Notes: generated from the letters alone by a model not told the origin. A stretch of DNA of 6,002 nt from Candidatus Nealsonbacteria bacterium CG08_land_8_20_14_0_20_36_22 (GCA_002774555.1 PEYC01000053.1:1-6002), one strand, 5' to 3'; positions 1-6,002 are shown, counted from the first letter of the stretch. Made by a program: numbers and translations.

Positions 1-1952
1 CTCAAAAATATGGAAGGGATAAAGTTGCCCAGATTATTACTTTTGGAACAATGGCAGCTAGGGCTGTCATCAGAGATGTCGGTCGGGCTTTGAATTATCC
101 TTACGGTTACTGCGACCAAATTGCCAAAATGATTCCTTTTGGATTTGACTTGGAACAGACATTAAAAAGAGTTGTTGAATTTCAAAATCTTTATCAAATA
201 GATGAACAGGCAAAAAATTTAATTGATTTAGCAAAAAAACTGGAGGGGGTTGCCCGCCACGCCTCAACCCACGCCTGCGGCGTGGTAATATCAAACAAAC
301 CGCTTACTGACCTAATCCCTCTTCAGCATCCCACTCAAGATGATGAAAATATTGTAACCCAATATGAAATGCATTCGGTTGAGGACTTAGGGTTGTTAAA
401 AATGGATTTTCTTGGTTTGAAAAACTTGACAATTATTGAAGATACGCTATCCAGAATTTATGTAATTCACAACAAAAAAATTGACATTGAAAATATTCCT
501 TTAAATGATAAAGAAACTTATAAGCTTTTACAAAAAGGAAATACAGTAGGTATCTTTCAATTAGAAGGAGAAGGTATAACTAGATATTTAAAACAATTAA
601 AACCCAGTGAATTTGAAGATATTGTAGCAATGGCAGCTCTCTATAGACCGGGACCTATCCAGTTTATTCCGGATTACATTGCCAGAAAGCATAAAAAGCA
701 AAAAATAGAATATTTGCATCCAAAATTAAAGCCAATTTTAGAAAAAACTCAGGGAATTTGCATTTATCAGGAACAACTTATGCAGATAGCCCAGCAATTA
801 GCGGGCTTTAGTTTAGCTGAGGCTGATATCTTGAGAAAGGCGATTGGCAAGAAAATAAAAAGTTTGCTTTTGGAACAGGAAGAAAAATTTATCCAAGGAA
901 TGATAAAAAATGAAATTAAAAAAGAAATCGCCCAGAAAATCTGGCAATGGATTTTGCCCTTTGCCCAGTATGGGTTTAATAAATCTCACTCAACAGCTTA
1001 TGCAACAATTGCTTATCAAACTGCCTATCTAAAAACTCATTTCCCGGTTGAGTTTATGGCATCTCTTTTAACCTCAGAAAAGGCTGATATTGAAAGAATA
1101 GCTATTTTAATTGAAGAATGCAAAAGAATGGGAATTGAGGTCTTAGCGCCAAATATCAATCAAAGTTTAAAAAACTTTACCGTTGTTCCAGGTGAAAATA
1201 AAATTCGGTTTGGGCTTTTGGCTATAAAAAATGTCGGTGAAAACATTATAGATGTAATTGTTAATGAAATTAAAAATAATGGTCCTTTTAAATCCATTGA
1301 AGATTTTATTCAAAGAGTTAATTCAAAGGACTTAAATAAAAAGTCGTTGGAAAGTTTAATTAAAGCCGGGGCTTTTGATAAATTTGCAGAAAGAAATAAA
1401 TTGCTGCATAATTTAGAAAGGTTATTAGAATGGGCGAAAGAGACCCAAAAAAACAGAGCAAATGGCCAAAAAGGACTGTTTGATAAAGCGAAGGGTGAAA
1501 ACTTTAATAACAGTATTTATTTGAAACAAACTGTCCCTGCTACCACTTTTGAAAAACTAAGTTGGGAAAAGGAACTTTTAGGGCTTTATGTAAGCTCCCA
1601 TCCTTTGGAAGATTACAAAAATGTTTTGAAGAAAAATACTTTGTCATTGGCAGAAATCAAAAATTATCAGGGCTTTGGTTTAAATAATAACAGGGGAAGA
1701 ATTAGAGTTGGAGGAATTATTTCTGGGATTAAAAAAATTATTACCAGGACCGGCAAAACAATGCTTTTTGTTAAATTGGAGGACTTAACAGGTAAAACCG
1801 AGGTTGTGGTTTTCCCGGCTATTATTGAAAGAAATCCAACTGCTTTTCAGGAAAATAAAATTGTCTTTGTTTCGGGTCGTCTTGACCACCGGGACAATGT
1901 TCCCAAAATAATAGCTGACCAAGTAGAGGAAATTATAACCAAAACTTCTTAA
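1..1952 (+). CDS. dnaE: DNA polymerase III alpha subunit, 3' part (5' end outside window)
   Basis: Replicative DNA polymerase catalytic subunit, C-family, acting at the replication fork. The reading frame is open from base 3, and the residues before the first ATG (position 51), including KYGRD and QIITFGT, already match the family. The true start is therefore upstream. About 649 residues are visible of a usual ~1,050-1,200; the PHP domain and the first two palm aspartates lie off the left edge. Visible parts, numbered from the Met at 51: RHASTHACGVVIS palm motif (69-81); LLKMDFLGL (115-123) with D119, expected to be the third catalytic aspartate; fingers with YRPGP (198-202), YQEQLMQIA (239-247) and FNKSHSTAY (309-317); helix-hairpin-helix segments (~385-445); a QKGLF beta-clamp-binding-like motif (473-477); and an OB fold (~550-628). 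The protein ends almost directly after the OB fold, so the C-terminal tau-binding region of E. coli DnaE seems absent. It ends in TAA, 4 nt before thrS. Identity is secure. Confidence 0.97.
   Translation, partial: QKYGRDKVAQIITFGTMAARAVIRDVGRALNYPYGYCDQIAKMIPFGFDLEQTLKRVVEFQNLYQIDEQAKNLIDLAKKLEGVARHASTHACGVVISNKPLTDLIPLQHPTQDDENIVTQYEMHSVEDLGLLKMDFLGLKNLTIIEDTLSRIYVIHNKKIDIENIPLNDKETYKLLQKGNTVGIFQLEGEGITRYLKQLKPSEFEDIVAMAALYRPGPIQFIPDYIARKHKKQKIEYLHPKLKPILEKTQGICIYQEQLMQIAQQLAGFSLAEADILRKAIGKKIKSLLLEQEEKFIQGMIKNEIKKEIAQKIWQWILPFAQYGFNKSHSTAYATIAYQTAYLKTHFPVEFMASLLTSEKADIERIAILIEECKRMGIEVLAPNINQSLKNFTVVPGENKIRFGLLAIKNVGENIIDVIVNEIKNNGPFKSIEDFIQRVNSKDLNKKSLESLIKAGAFDKFAERNKLLHNLERLLEWAKETQKNRANGQKGLFDKAKGENFNNSIYLKQTVPATTFEKLSWEKELLGLYVSSHPLEDYKNVLKKNTLSLAEIKNYQGFGLNNNRGRIRVGGIISGIKKIITRTGKTMLFVKLEDLTGKTEVVVFPAIIERNPTAFQENKIVFVSGRLDHRDNVPKIIADQVEEIITKTS
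257..285 (+). other. GC-rich self-complementary patch in dnaE
   Basis: CCACGCC occurs at 257-263 and 269-275, and both copies can pair with GGCGTGG (279-285); the nearer pairing gives a perfect 7-bp stem with a 3-nt loop. It encodes the conserved RHASTHACGVV motif, so part of the pattern may come from protein constraint, but the codons chosen (CGC, GCC, CAC, GGC, GTG) are much more GC-rich than those around them. Confidence 0.35.
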
Positions 1953-1959
1953 TAAAATG
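1936..1959 (+). promoter_or_regulatory. thrS translation start region without Shine-Dalgarno
   Basis: The 20 bases before the thrS ATG (1957) hold no GGAG-like sequence; the nearest one (AGAGGAA, 1925-1931) is over 25 nt away. The dnaE stop (1950-1952) lies 4 nt upstream of the ATG, so reinitiation by ribosomes finishing dnaE is the simplest reading. The in-frame TAA at 1936-1938 rules out a longer ThrS N-terminus. Confidence 0.5.
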
Positions 1960-3702
1960 AACATAAATAATATTAGACATTCGCTGGCTCATATAATGGC
2001 GGCAGCTGTAAAAGAGCTCTATCCAGGAGTGAAGTTTGGCGTTGGGCCGGCTATTGAGAATGGGTTTTATTACGATTTTGCTTTGCCCTCCGAAGTCCCG
2101 CTGGTAAGCGGGACGAAGAAGGGACTGTCCTTGGCCGACTTGCCAAAAATAGAAAAAAAGATGAAAGAACTGATTAAAAAAGATTTGAAATTCGTTAAAA
2201 AAGAAATTAGTAAAAAAGAAGCAAAAAAAATATTCAAAGACCAGCTTTATAAATTAGAACTCATTAAAAAACTACCGGGCAAAACAGTAACAACCTACCA
2301 GAACGGTGAATTTGTTGATTTATGTAGGGGACCCCATATTAAATCCACAGGAGAAATTAATCTTCAAACTTTTAAACTAACAAAAACAGCTGGCGCTTAT
2401 TGGAAAGGAGATGAAAAAAATCCCATGCTAACCAGAATTTATGGAGTGGCTTTTGAAACCAGACAAGAATTAGAAAAATATTTGAAAACCCAAATAGAAG
2501 CAGAAAAAAGAGACCATAGAAAATTGGGGCAGAGATTAGAGTTATTTTTATTAGATGAAGAAATAGGAGCGGGTCTTCCTGTCTGGCTTCCAAAAGGGGC
2601 TGTAATAAGAAAAATAATAGAAGATGAGCTTTATCAAAAACTTAGTTCTCAAGGATATCAATGGCTTTACACCCCCCATATTGGAAATTTAAATTTATGG
2701 AAAAAATCCGGCCATTGGGATTTCTATAAAGAAAATCTCTACTCCCCCATCAAAATTGACGAAGAACAATATTTGCTAAAACCAATGAACTGCCCTTTTC
2801 ATGTTAAAGTTTATAACTCTAAAATCAGAAGCTATAAAAACTTACCAATAAAATTTGCAGAATTGGGAACGGTTTATAGATATGAGAAATCAGGGGTCTT
2901 GCATGGTTTAACCAGGGTTAGAGGTTTCACCCAAGACGACGCCCATATTATTTGTACCTCGGAACAAATGGCAAAAGAGGTTGAAGAACTTGTAAGATAC
3001 GGATTGAATATGTTGAAAGATTTTGGTTTCAAAGAATATAACATATATCTCTCCACTCGGCCTGAAAAGTATGCCGGAACTTTAAAAGGGTGGGAGAAAG
3101 CGACCAAAACCTTAAAATATGTGCTAGGAAAGCTTAAACTAAAATACAAAATCGACGCCGGAGGAGGAGTGTTTTATGGACCAAAAATAGACATTAAAAT
3201 AAAAGATTCTTTAGGACGAGAATGGCAATGTACGACAATTCAGTTTGATTTCAATTTACCAGATAGGTTTGAAATGAAATATATTGATAAAAAAGGAAAG
3301 AAGCAAAAACCTTATATGATACATAGAGCTCTCTTGGGCTCTTTAGAAAGATTTTTTGGGGTTTTAATAGAACACTATATTGGGGCTTTTCCATTTTGGT
3401 TAGCGCCTGAGCAAATTTGGATAATCCCAGTCGGCTCAGGTCATAAGAAGTATGCGAAACAAACTTCCTCCCAACTCGCCAAGAACGGTTTCCGCTGCGA
3501 AATAAAAGACGAAAACGAAACTGTTTCTAAAAAAATCAGGGAAGGAGAACTCCAAAAAATTCCATATATTTTAGTTGTCGGTGATAAAGAAATGGCAAAG
3601 AAATCTGTTAGGGTTAGAGAAAGAGGAAAAGGAGATATAGGGATGATGAAATTGGAAAGATTTATTGATAAAATTAAAAAAGAAATAGAGGAGAAAAAGT
3701 AA
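1957..3702 (+). CDS. thrS: Threonyl-tRNA synthetase lacking the TGS domain
   Basis: Cytoplasmic class II aminoacyl-tRNA synthetase that charges tRNA-Thr and edits mischarged Ser-tRNA-Thr. It has 581 residues; typical bacterial ThrS has about 640. It begins directly in the editing domain: H8 and H12 form HxxxH, and C123 with H127 (DLCRGPH) complete the editing site. The catalytic core (~195-475) carries zinc ligands C279 (MNCPFH), H330 (QDDAH) and H456 (MIHRA). Their spacings of 51 and 126 residues equal those of E. coli C334/H385/H511. R308 is the motif 2 arginine and HRALLGSLERF is motif 3. The anticodon-binding domain is ~480-575. The start at 1957 is kept because an in-frame TAA lies at 1936-1938 and the next Met (14) would cut off the HxxxH. 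A TGS domain therefore cannot be encoded upstream. Residues ~46-57 look like a 10-residue insertion carrying a palindrome. No clear Shine-Dalgarno precedes the start, so coupling to dnaE is likely. Confidence 0.97.
   Translation: MNINNIRHSLAHIMAAAVKELYPGVKFGVGPAIENGFYYDFALPSEVPLVSGTKKGLSLADLPKIEKKMKELIKKDLKFVKKEISKKEAKKIFKDQLYKLELIKKLPGKTVTTYQNGEFVDLCRGPHIKSTGEINLQTFKLTKTAGAYWKGDEKNPMLTRIYGVAFETRQELEKYLKTQIEAEKRDHRKLGQRLELFLLDEEIGAGLPVWLPKGAVIRKIIEDELYQKLSSQGYQWLYTPHIGNLNLWKKSGHWDFYKENLYSPIKIDEEQYLLKPMNCPFHVKVYNSKIRSYKNLPIKFAELGTVYRYEKSGVLHGLTRVRGFTQDDAHIICTSEQMAKEVEELVRYGLNMLKDFGFKEYNIYLSTRPEKYAGTLKGWEKATKTLKYVLGKLKLKYKIDAGGGVFYGPKIDIKIKDSLGREWQCTTIQFDFNLPDRFEMKYIDKKGKKQKPYMIHRALLGSLERFFGVLIEHYIGAFPFWLAPEQIWIIPVGSGHKKYAKQTSSQLAKNGFRCEIKDENETVSKKIREGELQKIPYILVVGDKEMAKKSVRVRERGKGDIGMMKLERFIDKIKKEIEEKK
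2094..2126 (+). repeat. GC-rich palindromic insert inside thrS
   Basis: GTCCCGCT (2095-2102) and AGCGGGAC (2107-2114) are perfect 8-bp complements around a GGTA loop. A second copy of the right-arm core, GGGACT (2121-2126), can pair alternatively with AGTCCC (2094-2099). The element is far richer in GC than the surrounding AT-rich coding sequence and stays in frame. It lies within residues ~46-57, where ThrS appears about 10 residues longer than E. coli ThrS between the YYD motif and the following helix. It resembles, in principle, the in-frame palindromic elements known from Rickettsia genes; membership in a dispersed family is inferred. Confidence 0.6.
3687..3693 (+). promoter_or_regulatory. 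Ribosome binding site of the membrane-protein gene
   Basis: AGAGGAG lies inside the last codons of thrS, 11 nt before the ATG at 3705. It is the only clear Shine-Dalgarno sequence at a gene start in the window and supports that start codon. Confidence 0.75.
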
Positions 3703-3704
3703 AT

Positions 3705-5318
3705 ATGCCGCAATTATCTCAAGCTACCAAAAAATTAATAAACCGATATCAACAATGGCATCAATCCCTTCAGCCAAAAGAAGGAAGAATTACTATTCAT
3801 GTTGATGAAGTTGCTTCAAAAGTAGCGGCTTTTTATGAAAAAATAAGAGGAATTATTGACTGGAAAGAAGAACACTTAATGAGGAGGGCGGCAATTATCA
3901 GAAAACTAAAAAGGCATTTTGTAAATTGGGAAATAATTAATTTTAGTGGAGAAATCGCTGAACCATTGGTTTTAGAACTTATCCGGGGGGGCCATTTCCC
4001 AAATGATAAAATTGAAGAAGCAAAAATAGCCGAGGTTCAAAAGGTAATCAATAAATATATTTTTATTTTCAAAAACAGCATCACGGCGAAAAAAAGAAAA
4101 AGAAAGTTGCAGTTTTATAACTGGCTTTTAGAAATTGCTGCTTGTGAAATAGAAGAGACGCTTTGTCCTTTTAGAAAAGAAAGGGCGTTAATAGATTATA
4201 TGTTTGAACTAATGAAGGAAAGAATCGTTTTAAATGAAGGGGCTATTGCTATCAAAAAAGTAAAAGATGAAGAAAAAGATATTCAGATATACATTGCTGT
4301 CCAACAGGCCTTATTTAAATTAGACAGGCCAATTATAGGCTACAATCTTTTAAAATATAAATTTCCTCAATGGAAGAACAACCCTCCGAGAGAATGGCTT
4401 TTAGAAATAACTAAAAATATTTATATAATATGGGACGACATTAAAAAAGATTTATCTCATCTATTAGGGAAAAAATTTTATACTATCTGCGAAAAATATG
4501 ACACCCCTTATTTACTTTTAGGAGATGTTCTAACCGAAGAAAATCCCACAGAAATTTCAAAAAAAATCTCAGAACCGGAAGAATTGGAAACTTTAATAAA
4601 AAAGGCCTATAGAAAAAGATTGAGCACTTTAAAGTCCCGGCTTTCTCGGGCTGCTTTTTATTCTACTCTTTCTATTTTACTTACCAACGCTCTTTCTCTT
4701 GTAATTTTGGAAATCCCTTTGGCAAAATTAATCACTGGCAGATTTACGCCTATCACAATATTAGTAGATATTCTTGGGCCTACCTTCTTAATGTTTCTCT
4801 TTGTGGTTACGATTAAATTGCCGTCTAAAAATAATCTGAACTTAGTAATTATGGAAACAATGAAAATTGTTTATGGGAAAGTTGATACTTACGAAATCAA
4901 AATTCTGAAAGAAAGAGGGGTTATAACAAGATTTATTATTGGCCTAATTTATCTTTTTGGTGCTTGTATTTCTTTAGGAATAATTTTTGGAATTTTTGAA
5001 TTAGCTAAATTCCCTCCAACCTCAGTAATTATTAATATCATATTTGTCGCTTTAATTACTTTTGCCGGGCTGGCAATCAAAAAAAGAGGGAAAGAACTTA
5101 CTATTGAAGAAAAACCAGGAGGATTTTTGGGATTTTTGTCTGATATTTTACTTCTTCCAATGGCTGGATTAGGAAGATGGTTATCAAATAAATGGAAAAA
5201 ATATAATGCAATTGCTGCTTTCTTTAGCGCCTTAATTGATATGCCATTTTGGGTCTTTGTGGAATTCTTAGAGCAATGGAGAAATTTTCTAAAAGAAAAA
5301 AAAGAAGAAATACACTGA
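3705..5318 (+). CDS. Unknown multi-pass membrane protein, 537 residues
   Basis: I cannot assign this protein to a characterised family. Residues 1-~310 are soluble, charged and probably mostly helical, with basic patches such as KKRKRK (129-134) and no signal peptide. Four hydrophobic segments follow at about 316-340, 349-371, 407-431 and 438-458. The 372-406 loop and the 459-470 segment are charged and lysine-rich, which by the positive-inside rule suggests both termini are cytoplasmic. The C-terminal part has two further, probably amphipathic, hydrophobic stretches (~472-493 and ~502-521) rich in Gly, Trp and Phe, then a charged tail ending FLKEKKEEIH. I see no ATPase, protease, transporter or glycosyltransferase motif and no conserved Cys pairs. 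The ATG at 3705 is supported by GAGGAG 11 nt upstream and by the 2-nt gap after thrS. The TGA shares its last base with the ATG of miaB. Placement between two translation genes suggests co-expression but does not show function. Confidence 0.9.
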   Translation: MPQLSQATKKLINRYQQWHQSLQPKEGRITIHVDEVASKVAAFYEKIRGIIDWKEEHLMRRAAIIRKLKRHFVNWEIINFSGEIAEPLVLELIRGGHFPNDKIEEAKIAEVQKVINKYIFIFKNSITAKKRKRKLQFYNWLLEIAACEIEETLCPFRKERALIDYMFELMKERIVLNEGAIAIKKVKDEEKDIQIYIAVQQALFKLDRPIIGYNLLKYKFPQWKNNPPREWLLEITKNIYIIWDDIKKDLSHLLGKKFYTICEKYDTPYLLLGDVLTEENPTEISKKISEPEELETLIKKAYRKRLSTLKSRLSRAAFYSTLSILLTNALSLVILEIPLAKLITGRFTPITILVDILGPTFLMFLFVVTIKLPSKNNLNLVIMETMKIVYGKVDTYEIKILKERGVITRFIIGLIYLFGACISLGIIFGIFELAKFPPTSVIINIIFVALITFAGLAIKKRGKELTIEEKPGGFLGFLSDILLLPMAGLGRWLSNKWKKYNAIAAFFSALIDMPFWVFVEFLEQWRNFLKEKKEEIH

Positions 5319-5320
5319 TG
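5316..5320 (+). promoter_or_regulatory. TGATG stop-start overlap coupling miaB to the upstream gene
   Basis: The TGA of the membrane-protein gene (5316-5318) and the ATG of miaB (5318-5320) share one base, a classic termination-reinitiation arrangement. Use of TGA as a stop here also argues against the Gracilibacteria-type code in which TGA is glycine. Confidence 0.8.
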
Positions 5321-6002
5321 AAGTATTATATTCTTACCTACGGTTGTCAAATGAACAATGCAGACTCAGAAAGAATTGCCGTTGCCCTAGAAAAAAAAGG
5401 GCATAAACCAGCCTCTGAAATAAAAGAGGCTGGTTTGGTGGTGGTGAACATGTGCTCGGTAAGACAATCTGCAGTTGACAGAATTTTCGGTTTAGACAAA
5501 AAACTTAAAGAACTAAAAACTATAAATTATAAACTAAAAACTATATTAACCGGCTGCGTTTTAAAAAAAGATAAAAATAAATTCAGAAAAGTATTTGATG
5601 AAGTAGTTAATATTAAAGATTTCATTAAAAAAGCAAAACCGAAGTATTTAAATGATTTTTCGGCTCTGGTGCCAATAATGACCGGCTGTAATAATTTTTG
5701 CGCTTATTGCGTTGTACCTTATATTAGAGGTAAAGAATTCTCAAGGCCAGCAAAAGAAATTATTTGCGAAACTAAAAATTTAGTTAAAAAAGGATACAAA
5801 GAGATTTGGCTTTTAGGCCAAAATGTCAACAGTTATAAAAGTTCTCTTAAAGCGACTCCTGAAACAAGCGATCGCCTAAATTGTGAGTCAAAGACTGAGA
5901 TAAACTTCCCTCAATTGCTTAAAAAGATTAATAATATTCCAGGGAAGTTTTGGATTAGGTTTACCTCTTCTCATCCAAAGGACTTTTCAAATGAATTGAT
6001 TA
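5318..6002 (+). CDS. miaB: tRNA-2-methylthio-N6-dimethylallyladenosine synthase, 5' part
   Basis: Radical SAM enzyme that adds a methylthio group to i6A37 next to the anticodon, giving ms2i6A37, in tRNAs reading UNN codons. 228 codons are visible of a usual ~430-450; the frame runs open off the right edge, so the end of the radical SAM barrel and the TRAM domain are missing. The N-terminal methylthiotransferase domain has auxiliary cluster cysteines C10 (TYGCQMN), C46 (NMCSVR) and C80 (TGCV). The radical SAM motif CxxxCxxC is C124, C128 and C131, followed by VVPYIRG. GQNVNSY (167-173) and RFTSSHPKD (214-222) favour MiaB over RimO or MtaB. T45 of the usual NTCSVR is Met here. Residues 172-196 form a linker about 12 longer than in E. 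coli. The ATG overlaps the preceding TGA by one base, with a purine-rich stretch (5301-5310) but no strong Shine-Dalgarno, so translational coupling is likely. The first 80 codons contain a strong hairpin after an A8 run and a heptanucleotide repeat. Confidence 0.95.
   Translation, partial: MKYYILTYGCQMNNADSERIAVALEKKGHKPASEIKEAGLVVVNMCSVRQSAVDRIFGLDKKLKELKTINYKLKTILTGCVLKKDKNKFRKVFDEVVNIKDFIKKAKPKYLNDFSALVPIMTGCNNFCAYCVVPYIRGKEFSRPAKEIICETKNLVKKGYKEIWLLGQNVNSYKSSLKATPETSDRLNCESKTEINFPQLLKKINNIPGKFWIRFTSSHPKDFSNELI
5383..5403 (+). other. Small hairpin enclosing an A8 run in miaB
   Basis: TGCCCT (5383-5388) pairs perfectly with AGGGCA (5398-5403) across a 9-nt A-rich loop. It sits one base before the larger hairpin at 5405 and encloses most of the A8 run. 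It is short enough to be chance and is recorded because of its position. Confidence 0.35.
5405..5436 (+). other. Perfect 12-bp intragenic hairpin near the miaB start
   Basis: AAACCAGCCTCT (5405-5416) and AGAGGCTGGTTT (5425-5436) are exact reverse complements separated by GAAATAAA. The stem spans codons 30-40 of miaB, just before the C46 motif, and does not lengthen the protein relative to the family. No U-tract follows, so it is not a typical terminator on either strand. It begins six bases after the heptamer A AAA AAA (5392-5398), which is read in frame as the end of codons 25-27. Confidence 0.7.
5511..5545 (+). repeat. Heptanucleotide tandem repeat inside miaB (five units)
   Basis: Five consecutive 7-nt units follow the consensus AAYTAWA: AACTAAA, AACTATA, AATTATA, AACTAAA, AACTATA. 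The first two units recur exactly at a 21-nt offset, which is seven codons. In miaB it encodes the region around KTINYKLKTI, between the second and third auxiliary-cluster cysteines. The C46-C80 spacing (34 residues) is close to E. coli MiaB (33), so the repeat did not expand the domain noticeably. Confidence 0.6.

Noticed and set aside
51..53. ATG at 51 as the start of the polymerase gene
   Set aside because: Residues encoded upstream in the same frame (from base 3) match conserved DnaE sequence, so this Met is internal.
1447..1454. A AAA AAC slippery-like heptamer in dnaE
   Set aside because: No strong stem-loop follows at the right distance, and A-rich runs are expected in lysine-rich AT-rich genes.
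3985..3991. Run of seven G in an AT-rich gene, a possible frameshift or assembly error
   Set aside because: The frame is open and protein-like on both sides (IRGGHFPN), so there is no evidence of an error.
4632..4652. AGTCCCG...CGGGCT hairpin in the membrane-protein gene, sharing AAGTCCCG with the thrS palindrome
   Set aside because: The pairing is only 4 bp plus a mismatch, the loop differs, and it lies in a segment with no sign of an insertion; a second copy of the thrS element cannot be claimed.
4949..5350. 133-codon open frame on the minus strand over the end of the membrane-protein gene and the miaB start
   Set aside because: Antisense to two well-supported genes, with no recognisable protein features or ribosome binding site; the same applies to the shorter antisense frames over dnaE and thrS.
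5405..5445. Reading the miaB hairpin as an intrinsic terminator
   Set aside because: Only three T follow the stem before GGTGG, the reverse strand also lacks a T-run, and it lies within a continuing coding frame.
5868..5875. GCGATCGC, the cyanobacterial HIP1 octamer
   Set aside because: A single copy, and the gene content and composition do not suggest a cyanobacterium; treated as chance or part of the local insert.

Overview
The window looks like a piece of an AT-rich genome from an uncultivated bacterium of the Candidate Phyla Radiation (Patescibacteria, Parcubacteria-like). This is inferred from gene style, not from a marker gene. The signs are very tight gene packing, a threonyl-tRNA synthetase without its usual N-terminal TGS domain, a MiaB with the variant first motif NMCSVRQ, a lysine- and isoleucine-rich proteome, and short palindromic or microsatellite-like inserts inside genes. 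The standard genetic code is used: TGA ends one gene and there is no in-frame TGA inside the others.

Layout: all four genes lie on the + strand with almost no space between them. (1) The 3' part of dnaE, the replicative DNA polymerase III alpha subunit, runs from the left edge to 1952. (2) After 4 nt comes complete thrS, threonyl-tRNA synthetase (1957-3702). (3) After 2 nt comes a complete 537-residue membrane protein I cannot name (3705-5318). (4) The 5' part of miaB, the tRNA methylthiotransferase, overlaps the previous stop by one base (5318 to the right edge). No stretch over 300 bases lacks a gene. I see no promoter, factor-independent terminator, tRNA, rRNA, CRISPR or transposon. The spacing argues for one polycistronic, translationally coupled unit.

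The genes combine replication (dnaE), tRNA charging (thrS) and tRNA modification (miaB) with an uncharacterised multi-pass membrane protein. They share a housekeeping theme but not an obvious pathway. The most interesting structure is inside the genes: a perfect 8-bp palindrome in an apparent 10-residue insertion of thrS; a perfect 12-bp hairpin six bases after an A8 run near the start of miaB, laid out like a programmed frameshift site; and a five-unit heptanucleotide tandem repeat slightly further into miaB. I did not find an obvious new multi-gene system. The unknown membrane protein is the best candidate for undescribed biology.
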